Positions 6,911 through 15,926 of a stretch of 64,000 nt of DNA are shown here, piece by piece (the stretch's first letter is position 1; the number at the start of each line of letters is the position of its first letter). The stretch comes from JBBQUN01 sp963698395 (GTDB lineage Bacteria; Actinomycetota; Acidimicrobiia; Acidimicrobiales; SZUA-35). Both the position numbers and the translations under genes were made by a program. Below the pieces are notes generated by a model, which saw nothing but the letters and a program-made list of their open reading frames with translations, was not told the DNA's origin and ran no database searches. Location of the stretch: positions 372,001 through 436,000 of the forward strand of contig CAVOQQ010000003.1 in NCBI GenBank assembly GCA_963698395.1, read 5' to 3'.

Positions 6911-9208
6911 TCAGTCTGCCTCGGGATCGCGCGTGATCTCGGTGAGTGCCAATTCGAGCTCGGCGAGCACCGCCGGGTCGGTCACCTTCTTGCCGTCGAC
7001 ATCGCAGAGATAGAAGCTGTCGACGGCATCGGGGCCCAGGGTGTGCACCTTCGCGCTGAGGATGCCGAGGTTCATCTCGGCAACGACCCGCGTGATCTCG
7101 TAGAGCACACCGATCGTGTCGGGGGTGTGCACGTCGACGACGGTGGCAGCATCGGACAGGGTGTTGTCGATGTGGACCTTGCGTCGTGGCGGAGTGGCCG
7201 CGAGCCGGCGTTGATAGCGGGCGTAGGTGCGAGCCCGCTGGGCGATCCGAGCCGACAATGCGAGGCGACGGTCGAGCGCAGCATGAGCGAGATCGATCAC
7301 ACGATCCCATTCGACCGCTGCCCCGGTCGATGATTGGACCACGAATTCGGTGGCCGCCATTCCGTCGGCAGAGAAAGCGGAGGCATCGAGCACGTCGAGC
7401 CCCGAAATGGCCATGACGCCGGCAAGCCGGCTGAAGTGCCCGTGGGAATCGGGGGCGATCACCGTCATCGTGGACCCCTGAGCCATGATCACCCGCTCGC
7501 CGGCGGCCATCAGGTCGAGAAGTTCCGGCGTGGGGAATTCGGCAACGACTTCCTCGACGTGGCCACCACCGAGCACGTGCTTCGTCCGTGCCACCAGGTC
7601 TCGAAGCAGTCCTGCCTTCCACGAGCCCCACATCGATGGCCCCGTGGCCATCGAGTCCGCTTCGGCCAACGCCGCAAGCAGGTCGAGGAACGCCACGGTG
7701 TCGACAGCGGCGGCGACCGCTCGGATCGTGCCGGGATCGGACAGGTCTCGACGAGTCGCCACATCGGGCAGGAGCAGGTGCAGCCGACAGAGATCGACGA
7801 GGACGGCCACCTCCTCTGGCGGATAGCCCATGCGTTCGCCGATGGTCTGGATGTGCAGCATCCCGACCTCGGTGTGATCACCCGGATAGCCCTTGCCGAT
7901 GTCGTGGAGCAGGGTGCCGATGACGAGCAGATCGGGACGCACGACCGACTCGGCGAGGGCAGCCGAATTGGCAGCCGCTTCACACAGATGCCGGTCGACG
8001 GTGAACAGATGCATGACATTGCGCTGTGGTTTGCAGGAAACGTTGCTCCACTCCGGGAGGATCCGGATCATCAACTCGAATTGCTCGAGGTCTTCGACCA
8101 CGTCGATGGCGGACCGACCTGCCAGGAAGACGGCGGCCAGCAGCTCTCGAGCTTCAGCGGGCCACGGTTCGGGTATGCGCGCCTCGCTGTCGGACAGGCG
8201 TTGCAGGGATTCGCGTCCGATGATGGTGTTGGACTTCGCCGCTGCGGCGGCCATGCGGAGCAGGAGCAGCGGATCGTTCTCGACATCGGCGTCGGCTGCG
8301 AACTCGAGCTGGCCATCGACCAGTTCGATCCCGGGCTCGACGTCGGCGCGGGGCCGCCCACGCCGAGGACGCGACCGGGCGTGCTCCCAGCGGTACCATG
8401 CCTCGTCGCTGTGCCAACCGATCCGGCGCCCGGCTTGCGCCACCCGGAGCATGAGATCGGAGCCGTCGCTCATGCCCATGCGCTCGGCCACCGCATCGTG
8501 ATCGTCGAGGGTCAGTACGTCACCCGCACGGCCCGTCACGCGATGCAGCGCCACCCGAACGGTCGAGAGCATCTCGGCGTCTGGCCGAAGCTCATCGAGC
8601 AGGTCGCTGGCGAATCCCGGTTCACCGCGCTCGGCCCACGAGAGCGCATGAAGGTCACGGAGACCTCCACGACCCTCTTTCAGGTCGGGCTCGAGCCGGA
8701 AGGCCACGTCTCCCTGGGCGGCGTGCCGACTCTCGACCGCAGCGGCGAGCCGCTCCATGAGGTCACCGCTGCGTTTGCGCCACAGCTTGTCTCGGCCATG
8801 CTGGAATGACGCAAAGAGGTCGGCATCGCCGGCAATGAGGCGGAGATCGAGATAGGCCGTCGCCCGCTCGAGCTCATCGGCAGCCATGGTCAGCGCATGT
8901 TTCGGCGTCCCGACCGAGTGACCGAGCTTGAGGCCCAGGTCCCAGACCGGGTACCAGAGTTGGTCGGCAAGTTCGGCGATCGACCGCGACGGCGAGTGCA
9001 GCAGCAAGACGTCGAGGTCGCTGTAGGGCCACAGCTCACCGCGGCCGTACCCACCGACGGCCACGAGTGCGACCCCGTCGAGATCGTCGGTCGCCTTGAG
9101 CATCAGCTCTCGGAAGAAGGCATCGGCCGCAGCGGCGTGCGCTGCGGTGTAGGCACTGCCGGTCAGATCTTCCGACGGCAACAACGTGTTCTTGCCCTTG
9201 GTGCTCAT
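6911..9208 (-). CDS. glnD: [protein-PII] uridylyltransferase / uridylyl-removing enzyme
   Basis: This 765-residue GlnD senses glutamine and uridylylates or de-uridylylates (in some actinobacteria adenylylates) the PII signal protein. The nucleotidyltransferase motif GGYGRGELWPYSDLDV lies at residues 52-67 with the paired Asp residues at 64 and 66. An HD domain with LLHDIGKGYPGDHTEVG lies near residue 440, and two ACT domains follow (near MTVIAPDSHGHFSRL and VVDVHTPDTIGVLYEI). It is shorter than the roughly 890-residue enteric enzyme, as usual for actinobacteria. PII and ammonium transporter genes are not adjacent. It lies 31 bp downstream of the S1-domain gene. Confidence 0.95.
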   Translation of the reverse strand: MSTKGKNTLLPSEDLTGSAYTAAHAAAADAFFRELMLKATDDLDGVALVAVGGYGRGELWPYSDLDVLLLHSPSRSIAELADQLWYPVWDLGLKLGHSVGTPKHALTMAADELERATAYLDLRLIAGDADLFASFQHGRDKLWRKRSGDLMERLAAAVESRHAAQGDVAFRLEPDLKEGRGGLRDLHALSWAERGEPGFASDLLDELRPDAEMLSTVRVALHRVTGRAGDVLTLDDHDAVAERMGMSDGSDLMLRVAQAGRRIGWHSDEAWYRWEHARSRPRRGRPRADVEPGIELVDGQLEFAADADVENDPLLLLRMAAAAAKSNTIIGRESLQRLSDSEARIPEPWPAEARELLAAVFLAGRSAIDVVEDLEQFELMIRILPEWSNVSCKPQRNVMHLFTVDRHLCEAAANSAALAESVVRPDLLVIGTLLHDIGKGYPGDHTEVGMLHIQTIGERMGYPPEEVAVLVDLCRLHLLLPDVATRRDLSDPGTIRAVAAAVDTVAFLDLLAALAEADSMATGPSMWGSWKAGLLRDLVARTKHVLGGGHVEEVVAEFPTPELLDLMAAGERVIMAQGSTMTVIAPDSHGHFSRLAGVMAISGLDVLDASAFSADGMAATEFVVQSSTGAAVEWDRVIDLAHAALDRRLALSARIAQRARTYARYQRRLAATPPRRKVHIDNTLSDAATVVDVHTPDTIGVLYEITRVVAEMNLGILSAKVHTLGPDAVDSFYLCDVDGKKVTDPAVLAELELALTEITRDPEAD

Positions 9209-9239
9209 CAGACGGTGACGATGGTGAGGGTGAGAACGC

Positions 9240-10850
9240 TCAACGGCCGTACTGATCGCTGACAGCCTGCCGAATCGACAGTTCGATCCGACGCCGTCGC
9301 CGGTCGACCGAGAGCACCTTGACCATGACCTCTTCGCCCGGCGTCACAATCTCCTCGGGCGCCGACACCCGATACTCAGCGAGCTCTGACAGATGCACCA
9401 GTCCCTCGACGCCGCCGAGATCGACAAAGGCACCGAAGTCGACGAGCCGAGTGACCGGGCCGGAGACCACACTCCCCGGCGTGACCTGACCGAAGGGATC
9501 GGGTGCAACCTGTCGCATCGAGAGCGAGACACGGCGTTTCTTCACCTTCACGTCGAGCACCTTGACCTCGACGGTGTCACCAACCGACAGGACGTCTCGG
9601 GGGTGACCGACACGGTGCCACGACAGCTCCGACAGGTGCACCAGCCCCTTGACCCCACCGAGCTCGATGAAGGCGCCGTAGTCGGCGAGCGAGGCGACCG
9701 TGCCGGTGATGGTCGAACCGACCTCGAGGCTGGTCAACCGTTCGTGAGTCCCCTTGCGCTGCTCGCGCAGCAGGATCGATCGACGGGACAACACGAGCCG
9801 CTCTTTGCGTGCGTCGGACTCGAGCACACGCAATTCGAGTGTCTGGTCGGCGAACTCGCTGAAGTCGTCGAGCGGCTCGAGAGCGAGATGCGACGCCGGG
9901 ACGAAGCCCCGCAGACCGCCGACATCGACCACGATTCCTTTGCCGCTCAGCGAGGTGACGCGGGCCTTGACGGTGCTGTGGTCAGCGGCGGCAGCCTCGA
10001 CGACATCCCACGCGTGCTTCTTGATCGCCCACGATCGCGAAAGCACGACGCGACCCTTGGGATCATCGCGGGCGAGGATGGCCGCATCGACTCGGTCATG
10101 GAGCGAGACGACGGCGTGGAGGTCCTCGATCGGCTGGAGGTCCCAGTGGCGGCGAGCGAGCACCGCAAGGCGTCCGTCTTCGAGCGTGAGCGAGAGCTCG
10201 TCGGTGTCGATCGCGGTGACGATCCCACTGACGATCTTGCCGGCATCGGTGGTCTTTGGCTTGGGTGCGCTCGGGCGCTTGCCGCCGGGAGGCGGAGGCG
10301 GGCCACTCGACGCCGGGCCGCCGGCGGGCGCAGAATCGCCGACTGATGGACGAGGGACACCCGCGACGGACTCTGCCACGGCCGGCTCGGCATCGGGAGC
10401 CTGCGACTCGGCATCGGGAGCCTGCGACTCGGCATCGGGAGCTTTCGGCGCGGACGGTTGCGCCGCCGCAGGCACCGAGACCTCGGGATCGGTCTGGGCC
10501 TCGGTCTGCGTGTGCGACTCGGCCTGGGGTGAGGAGGCCTCTGCCTCGGGAGCGCCAGCAGAAACGCTCGGGGCCGCCGCCACCGTCTCAGGAGCTCCGG
10601 GCTCCGATGCAACCGAACCAGCGGCAGGAACTGCGGGCTCCGACGCTTCGGGTGCATCGGCAGGAACTTCCGGCTTCGGTGCGACAGAATCAGCGGCAGA
10701 ACCATCGGGTTCGGCCGGCTGGACCACCGGCTTGGAGGGGGTGACGACCGGTTCGGCGGACGCGGACTCGGGCATGACCTCGACCGTTGCTTCGGCCTCG
10801 GCGGGCATCGCCGGGTCGGCCTCTGGCACGGCGTCGTCTGGTTCGGTCAT
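9240..10850 (-). CDS. S1 RNA-binding domain protein with long acidic Pro/Ala/Glu-rich N-terminus
   Basis: The 536-residue protein has about 200 residues of Pro/Ala/Glu/Ser-rich sequence and then four S1 repeats. Repeats 3 and 4 are canonical (DYGAFIELGGVKGLVHLSEL and DFGAFVDLGGVEGLVHLSEL), while repeats 1 and 2 are divergent. Four S1 domains is the actinobacterial count for ribosomal protein S1, but the divergent first domain and long leader fit a paralogue better than the housekeeping rpsA. The start ATG 10850 has a GAGG ribosome site; an upstream in-frame start at 10886 lacks one. It probably binds RNA or the ribosome. Part of the leader comes from a 21-bp tandem repeat. Confidence 0.88.
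   Translation of the reverse strand: MTEPDDAVPEADPAMPAEAEATVEVMPESASAEPVVTPSKPVVQPAEPDGSAADSVAPKPEVPADAPEASEPAVPAAGSVASEPGAPETVAAAPSVSAGAPEAEASSPQAESHTQTEAQTDPEVSVPAAAQPSAPKAPDAESQAPDAESQAPDAEPAVAESVAGVPRPSVGDSAPAGGPASSGPPPPPGGKRPSAPKPKTTDAGKIVSGIVTAIDTDELSLTLEDGRLAVLARRHWDLQPIEDLHAVVSLHDRVDAAILARDDPKGRVVLSRSWAIKKHAWDVVEAAAADHSTVKARVTSLSGKGIVVDVGGLRGFVPASHLALEPLDDFSEFADQTLELRVLESDARKERLVLSRRSILLREQRKGTHERLTSLEVGSTITGTVASLADYGAFIELGGVKGLVHLSELSWHRVGHPRDVLSVGDTVEVKVLDVKVKKRRVSLSMRQVAPDPFGQVTPGSVVSGPVTRLVDFGAFVDLGGVEGLVHLSELAEYRVSAPEEIVTPGEEVMVKVLSVDRRRRRIELSIRQAVSDQYGR
10386..10448. repeat. 21-bp tandem repeat in S1-domain gene
   Basis: CTCGGCATCGGGAGCCTGCGA is repeated at 10386-10406 and 10407-10427, with a decayed third copy to 10448. 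It encodes PDAESQA heptapeptides in the N-terminal leader. Confidence 0.85.
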
Positions 10851-10939
10851 GGCGCTACCTCGTTCACAACGCCCAACAGTAGGCAAAAAGCGATGCGACG
10901 CCGTTCTCGGCTGTCTCTGGCGTCTTGGACCCCAACCGG

Positions 10940-11623
10940 TCAGACGATGCCAACAGCCGAAAGGGTCTCATCGGGCGAGGCGACCACGCCAGTGTAGAAG
11001 GCGCCGAAGTCGGCATACACCGCTGATGCCTCATCGAATCGCATCGTGTACACCACGTCTTTGAGGTCGTCGGGCCGCTGGGCGAACAGCGTGACACCCC
11101 ACTCGTAGTCATCGAGCCCCGCCGAAGCCGTGATCAGCTGGACGAGCCGGCCGGCGAACTTCCGTCCGGAGGTGCCGTGCTCGTACATGAGGTCCTTTCG
11201 CTGCTCGAACGGGAGCGTGAACCAGTTGCCGGTGGCATCACGACGCTTGCTCATCGGGTAGAAACACCAGGCGTTCTTTCCTTCTGGCGGCAGAACCGGG
11301 TAGAGCCGAGCTTGCTTCATCTCGTCGGGCACCCCGGCGGCATACTCGCTGACCTCGGTGATCGAGACGTAACTGTCGACCAGTTCGAGTCCGGCCGCAG
11401 CCAAGTCGGTCTGGATCCGACGCAGCCGCCACATGTCGGGACCGAGCACCATGGTGGCGAGATCCGTCTTGTGACCGAGCATCGCGACCGTGACCACCTG
11501 GTCGCCATCGGCTTCGGCCTTCTCGATGGCCTGAACGATCAGATCACGATCGGCAAAGGGAGTGGTCTGCCAGAACAGGTGGAGGACACCAAGGCCTTCG
11601 GACAGCGTCGCAGAAGTAGACAT
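10940..11623 (-). CDS. hemQ: coproheme decarboxylase
   Basis: The 227-residue protein belongs to the chlorite-dismutase-like HemQ/ChdC family, which decarboxylates Fe-coproporphyrin III to haem b, the last step of the coproporphyrin-dependent pathway of Gram-positive bacteria. Diagnostic segments are CFYPMSKRRDATGNWFTLPF (about residues 119-138), QRKDLMYEHGTSGRKFAG and YEWGVTLFAQRPDDLKDVVY. The length is typical. ATG 11623 follows TACACT by seven bases. Neighbours are not haem genes. fdhD lies just downstream on the same strand. Confidence 0.95.
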   Translation of the reverse strand: MSTSATLSEGLGVLHLFWQTTPFADRDLIVQAIEKAEADGDQVVTVAMLGHKTDLATMVLGPDMWRLRRIQTDLAAAGLELVDSYVSITEVSEYAAGVPDEMKQARLYPVLPPEGKNAWCFYPMSKRRDATGNWFTLPFEQRKDLMYEHGTSGRKFAGRLVQLITASAGLDDYEWGVTLFAQRPDDLKDVVYTMRFDEASAVYADFGAFYTGVVASPDETLSAVGIV

Positions 11624-11630
11624 GGTTCCG

Positions 11631-11636
11631 AGTGTA
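11631..11636 (-). promoter_or_regulatory. -10 element of hemQ (leaderless)
   Basis: TACACT on the minus strand ends 7 nt before the hemQ ATG, with no Shine-Dalgarno sequence between. Confidence 0.55.
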
Positions 11637-11660
11637 GGGAACCGGCCTCCGACGGCGTGA

Positions 11661-12476
11661 TCAGGCGCCCTCGGGACTGTAGAAATTCGCTCGACCGGCC
11701 CGGGCGAAACCCACCAGGGTCATGCCCGCTCGTCGGGCAGACTGCACGGCGAGCGCCGATGGGCCAGAGGCGGCAACCAACGCCGTGAAACCGCCGGACC
11801 ACGCCTTCTGCACCATCTCGAACGACGCCCGGCTCGAAACGAACAGCGCCAGATCATCGGCGGGCAGCCTCGCATCGAGCAGCAGTCGACCAACGACCTT
11901 GTCGACGGCGTTGTGCCGGCCGATGTCTTCCCGGGCGACCACGACGCTGCCGGCCCGATCGAACGCGATCGCCAGGTGGACGGCCCCGGTGGCATCGTGG
12001 AGAGGCTGATTCCCATCGAGGCGGCCCGAGAGGCTCACGAGCAATTCTCGGTCCCACGCTCGATGACTGGGCAGCGGACCGATGCGACTGGCCAACTCGT
12101 GGATCGCATCGCTTCCGCACAGACCACATGACGAGGAGATCATTCCTCGACGAGCGGCCGGGTGCTCACCGTCGTCGATTCGTGCCGCTCGCCCACCAGT
12201 TTCGACCGTCACCACGTTGAACTCGAGCGCAACGGCCGAGCCACGCCCGCAATAGCGAATCTGATGGAGGTCACCGGGCTCGATCAATCCCTCGGACAGG
12301 CAGAAGCCGGCTGCGAGTTCGAAGTCGTTGCCGGGGGTGCGCATCGTGCTCGCCACGAGGTTGCCGTCGAGCTCGATGCTGAGCGGCTCCTCGACGATCA
12401 GATCGTCGGGCAGGAGTGGCGCTTCTCCTGCGGCGACCTTCCGAGTCAGGAGCCGTTGTGTCGTCGATCGACTCAT
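11661..12476 (-). CDS. fdhD: formate dehydrogenase accessory sulfurtransferase
   Basis: This 271-residue FdhD relays sulfur from a cysteine desulfurase to the molybdenum cofactor of formate dehydrogenases, which need the sulfido ligand for activity. The CxxC active loop is SSCGLCGSDAI (about residues 121-131). Family segments RTPGNDFELAAGFCLSEGLI and REDIGRHNAVDKVVG are also present. Two starts are possible, ATG 12476 (used here) and an in-frame ATG at 12494; neither has a clear ribosome site. No formate dehydrogenase lies in the window. A tRNA-Sec gene at about 62 kb fits a selenocysteine-type enzyme elsewhere. Confidence 0.93.
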   Translation of the reverse strand: MSRSTTQRLLTRKVAAGEAPLLPDDLIVEEPLSIELDGNLVASTMRTPGNDFELAAGFCLSEGLIEPGDLHQIRYCGRGSAVALEFNVVTVETGGRAARIDDGEHPAARRGMISSSCGLCGSDAIHELASRIGPLPSHRAWDRELLVSLSGRLDGNQPLHDATGAVHLAIAFDRAGSVVVAREDIGRHNAVDKVVGRLLLDARLPADDLALFVSSRASFEMVQKAWSGGFTALVAASGPSALAVQSARRAGMTLVGFARAGRANFYSPEGA

Positions 12477-12528
12477 ACGGTCAGCCGACCACATTCGACA
12501 CCGAGGCACAACACCGCACCAAAACCCA

Positions 12529-12534
12529 TAGTGT
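12529..12534 (+). promoter_or_regulatory. -10 element of RDD gene (leaderless)
   Basis: TAGTGT ends 8 nt before GTG 12543, supporting this start inside a longer open frame. Confidence 0.45.
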
Positions 12535-12542
12535 TTTGCATC

Positions 12543-13241
12543 GTGAGTGAGCCCTTCGATCCGAACACCGCCTCGCCGCCCAGCTTCCCGCCACCGGGCG
12601 CTCCCGGCGCGCCGATGGGGGCTCCACCGAACGTTCCCGCCTATGGCGCCCCACCGCCGGTCGGTATGCCGGGGGACCAAGATGTCCCCGCCTATGGTGC
12701 CCCACCACCAACCGGCTCGTGGGGCCCCGACCCCCAGCCGGCCATGTCGAGCGGCGTGCTCGCAGGCTTCGGGGCACGCCTGGGAGCGACGCTTCTCGAC
12801 GGGCTCTTCATCGGGTTGGCCACGTTGGTGCTCCTCGTCCCGCTCGGTTTGGTCGCCGCCAACCAGTGGGAGACCGAACTCGAGACCTGCACGGTCGATG
12901 GTGAAGCCGGCCTGTGCGAGGTACCGACCGATGACACGCTCGCGTTGCTCCTCATCCTGCTCGGCGTGTGGGCCCTCCTCGGCATCATCGTGTCCGTCCT
13001 CTACTACGTGCGGACCGTGGCCAAGACCGGCCAGACGCCGGGCCGCAAGATCGTCGGTATCAAGGTCGTCAACACGACCACGGGCGAACCGCCATCGTTC
13101 GGCATGGCCTTGCTTCGCTATGTCTTCGCCAGCTTCATCAGCGGCAGTCTGTGTTATCTCGGCTATCTCTGGATGCTCTGGGACGCCCAGAATCAGACCT
13201 GGCACGACAAGGTCTGCTCGACCGTGGTGGTGAGGGCCTGA
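12543..13241 (+). CDS. RDD family membrane protein
   Basis: The 232-residue protein has a Pro/Gly-rich cytoplasmic leader (residues 1-65, with two copies of VPAYGAPPP) and then an RDD domain with three to four membrane helices. These include GFGARLGATLLDGLFIGLAT (near residue 75) and the conserved TVAKTGQTPGRKIVGIKVVN (about 160-179). RDD proteins are poorly characterised; some work as Na+/H+ antiporters or in stress resistance. GTG 12543 is chosen from promoter spacing. Its stop overlaps the apparent CTG start of the following lipoprotein gene. Confidence 0.85.
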   Translation: MSEPFDPNTASPPSFPPPGAPGAPMGAPPNVPAYGAPPPVGMPGDQDVPAYGAPPPTGSWGPDPQPAMSSGVLAGFGARLGATLLDGLFIGLATLVLLVPLGLVAANQWETELETCTVDGEAGLCEVPTDDTLALLLILLGVWALLGIIVSVLYYVRTVAKTGQTPGRKIVGIKVVNTTTGEPPSFGMALLRYVFASFISGSLCYLGYLWMLWDAQNQTWHDKVCSTVVVRA

Positions 13242-14767
13242 CCTCGCATCGCCTTGCCCCGTCCCGATTGCTCGGTTCCCTGCTGTGCGCTGCCGCGCTC
13301 GTCGCCGGCTGCACCAACGGCATCGAGGAGACCGCGCCGACCGGCGGCGCCTCGCTCGATCAGCCTGAGCCGCCCGATTGCAGACCACGGCCGCTCTCAC
13401 CAGGCACGGCGATTCCGGCCGACCCGGGTGCAGCGGCCCTCGCGGTGAGCCAGGCCGTCTATCCGACCTGTGCCGACATCGTCGTGGTCACCGATCTCGA
13501 GCACCTCGAGGTGGCTGCCGATCAGGCGATCGAGTCCGAGGCGCCCCTCGTGCTCATCGAGGGGGTCGATGCCACGACGGCAATTGCCGAAGTGACTCGC
13601 CTCGATCCGGGCGTCGCACTCTGGGCCGGCCTTCCCGACGATCGGGCAGCAACCGAGGAGCTCCTCGGCGTCGATCTCGGCCAGCTGGTTCCTCCCGATA
13701 CCCCGACAGAGGGTGAGCCAACACAGGCAGCGACCGTCGAGACACTCGACCCCGGCACGCACGTGTGGTTGGCCGGCCCCGAGCAACACACGGCACTGGC
13801 CGCCGCCCGGCCGGCGATCACCGCCGGTCGTGGCGCCACGAGGATGCTCACCTCCCTTTCCCCAGGCGATCTCGACAGCGAGTTGGCGCTGATCGAAGCA
13901 ACCGACGCCACGCTCGTCGAGGGAACCACACCGACCGAGACCTGGCGGATCGAACTGGCGCTGGCCGGCGCCACCCTTCCGGGCGGGGGCACCACGCTGT
14001 TCCCCGACCGCCGGATCATCGCCTTCTACGGCAGCCCGGTCACCTTCCGCCTCGGGTTGTTGGGCGAGCAGGGGCCCCAGGCAACCGTCGATCGCCTCGG
14101 GCCGATCGTCGATTCGTACCGCATCGGCGACGAAGTGTTGGTTCCCGGCTTCGAACTCATTGCGACGGTGGCGGACTCCCAGGCCGGCGAAGACGGGAAC
14201 TACTCCAAGGAGCTCGATCCCGAAGCCTTGAGGGAGTGGATCGACATCGCCGTGGCGAACGACATCTACGTGATCATCGATCTCCAACCCGGACGCACTG
14301 ATTTCCTCACCCAGGCCAAGCGCTACGAGGAATACCTGCGGCTCCCCAACGTCGGTCTGGCCCTCGACCCCGAATGGCGCATCGGCCCCAACGACGTCCA
14401 TCTGGTCAAGGTCGGGTCCGTCGACGCGGCCGAGGTGAACAGCGTCGTCGACTATCTGGTCGACATCGTCCGGGAGGAGAAGCTCCCCCAGAAGGCACTG
14501 GTCCTGCACCAGTTCCAGACCGCGATGATCACCAACCGAGAGCTGATCAACACCCCACCGGAGCTCGCCGTCGTGATCCACGTCGACGGGCAGGGGCCGC
14601 TGGGCACGAAGTACGGCACCTACGACACCATGCTCGGCGCTCCCATCGGTCCCGAGCAAGACCTGTGGTGGGGTTGGAAGAACTTCCTCGACGAAGACAC
14701 GCCGATGGCGACCCCGGAGCAGACCAACGCCGTCACACCGCTCCCCGTCGTCGTCACGTTCCAGTAG
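13238..14767 (+). CDS. lipoprotein with CWB2-like N-terminal and barrel-like C-terminal region; apparent CTG start
   Basis: The 509-residue precursor has a lipoprotein signal ending LVAGC. Residues about 50-250 have the alternating pattern (VVVTDLEHLEVAADQAIESE, then APLVLIEG) seen in cell-wall-binding repeat 2 proteins. The C-terminal half (IIAFYGSPVTFRLGLLGEQG onward, with DIYVIIDLQPGRTDF and GLALDPEWRI) looks like an alpha/beta barrel of glycosidase-like type. Both are inference. No ATG or GTG exists in frame before the signal. CTG 13238 overlaps the RDD stop as CTGA; the only other option, TTG 13268, would remove the positively charged n-region. Confidence 0.75.
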   Translation: MTSHRLAPSRLLGSLLCAAALVAGCTNGIEETAPTGGASLDQPEPPDCRPRPLSPGTAIPADPGAAALAVSQAVYPTCADIVVVTDLEHLEVAADQAIESEAPLVLIEGVDATTAIAEVTRLDPGVALWAGLPDDRAATEELLGVDLGQLVPPDTPTEGEPTQAATVETLDPGTHVWLAGPEQHTALAAARPAITAGRGATRMLTSLSPGDLDSELALIEATDATLVEGTTPTETWRIELALAGATLPGGGTTLFPDRRIIAFYGSPVTFRLGLLGEQGPQATVDRLGPIVDSYRIGDEVLVPGFELIATVADSQAGEDGNYSKELDPEALREWIDIAVANDIYVIIDLQPGRTDFLTQAKRYEEYLRLPNVGLALDPEWRIGPNDVHLVKVGSVDAAEVNSVVDYLVDIVREEKLPQKALVLHQFQTAMITNRELINTPPELAVVIHVDGQGPLGTKYGTYDTMLGAPIGPEQDLWWGWKNFLDEDTPMATPEQTNAVTPLPVVVTFQ

Positions 14768-14788
14768 CCGACACTAGGAAAAATGACT

Positions 14789-14814
14789 CGGCCGGCGGCT
14801 TGCGCCGCCGGCCG
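14789..14814. terminator. strong GC hairpin after lipoprotein gene
   Basis: CGGCCGGCGGC and GCCGCCGGCCG form an 11-bp perfect stem with loop TTGC, starting 21 bp after the lipoprotein stop. No U-tract follows, which is usual in high-GC actinobacteria. The rest of the gap to gpgS (to 15025) shows no gene. Confidence 0.7.
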
Positions 14815-15025
14815 ATATCCCGGTTCCCGCCGAGAAGTGTTGAGGCCCAATGGGGAGAGGAGACCTCGACACAGATAGCTTCGGTCGAATTCGGGCCGCA
14901 CTGAGTCAAATGATTCGAATGGCCCCCTCGAACCACGTGCTCCGACCATTCTCGCCATACGGCCCGACCTGACAGCCCGCGACCCCGCCGGCACCTCGCT
15001 CCGATCTCCCCTCACACCCCTCCTC

Positions 15026-15916
15026 ATGCGCCTCTTCGATCACCGCACCTTCACCGTTGACGAGCTCCTGGCGGTGAAAGGATCGACGACGGTCACGGTC
15101 GCGCTCCCCGCCAAGGATGAGGCGCCGACGATTGGGGCGATCCTCACCACCATTCGTGAAGGTCTCATGGACCGGGTCGGCCTCGTCGACGAGTTGATCG
15201 TGATCGACGATCACTCGACCGACGACACGGCAGCGGTTGCACGACAGGCCGGAGCCGAGGTCTATCCGGCAGCCGAGATCCTGCCTCGCTACGGCGCAGG
15301 ACACGGCAAGGGCGAGGCCCTCTGGAAATCGCTGCACGTCTCCACCGGTGACATCGTGTGTTGGTGCGATGCCGACATTCGCAACTACGACAACCGCTTC
15401 GTTCTCGGACCGCTCGGTCCGCTCCTGCAGAACGACGACATCAGTTTCACCAAGGGCTTCTACCGCCGACCCCTGCGTGACGACGGTGAGGGCGGCGGTC
15501 GAGTCACCGAACTCGTGGCTCGACCCCTCATCTCGAGTCTCTTCCCTCACCTTGGACCGCTCGTACAGCCACTCTCCGGAGAATTCGCCGGTCGACGATC
15601 CGTTCTCGAAGCCGTTCCGTTCAGCCGCGGCTACGCCGTCGACCTGGCCCTCCTGATCGACCTGACGGATCGGTTCGGCACCGACGTGATCGCCCAGGTC
15701 GACCTCGGAACGAGGATCCACCGCAACCGTCCGCTTCGCGAACTCGGTCCGCAGTCGGCGGCGATCACCAACATGGTCTTGCGACGCGCCGGCCATGAGA
15801 CGGTCGCCGACCTCATCGACGGCGTCGGTGCGCTCACGCTGCTGCGCCCGACCCTTGGCGACGCCACGATCACCGTCGGCGACCTTCCGCCGATGGCCGA
15901 GGCCGAGACCGACTAA
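15026..15916 (+). CDS. gpgS: glucosyl-3-phosphoglycerate synthase
   Basis: This 296-residue GT-A glycosyltransferase (family GT81) joins glucose from an NDP-sugar to 3-phosphoglycerate. It is the first step to glucosylglycerate and, in mycobacteria, methylglucose lipopolysaccharides. Motifs are LPAKDEAPTIG (about residues 28-38), VIDDHSTDDT (about 59-68), the metal site CDADIRNYDNRFV (about 113-125) and SFTKGFYRRPL. The start ATG 15026 has no clear ribosome site. The phosphatase (gpgP) is not adjacent. The downstream glycerate kinase may be linked through glycerate, which is inference. Confidence 0.92.
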   Translation: MRLFDHRTFTVDELLAVKGSTTVTVALPAKDEAPTIGAILTTIREGLMDRVGLVDELIVIDDHSTDDTAAVARQAGAEVYPAAEILPRYGAGHGKGEALWKSLHVSTGDIVCWCDADIRNYDNRFVLGPLGPLLQNDDISFTKGFYRRPLRDDGEGGGRVTELVARPLISSLFPHLGPLVQPLSGEFAGRRSVLEAVPFSRGYAVDLALLIDLTDRFGTDVIAQVDLGTRIHRNRPLRELGPQSAAITNMVLRRAGHETVADLIDGVGALTLLRPTLGDATITVGDLPPMAEAETD

Positions 15917-15926
15917 CTTCGGGTGC

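Noticed and set aside
12968..13238. Lipoprotein start inside the RDD gene at 12968
   Set aside because: The intervening residues are a shadow reading of RDD, and the signal peptide would be internal.
14768..15025. A gene between the lipoprotein and gpgS
   Set aside because: Only the hairpin at 14789-14814 is convincing; open frames here are short and lack starts.
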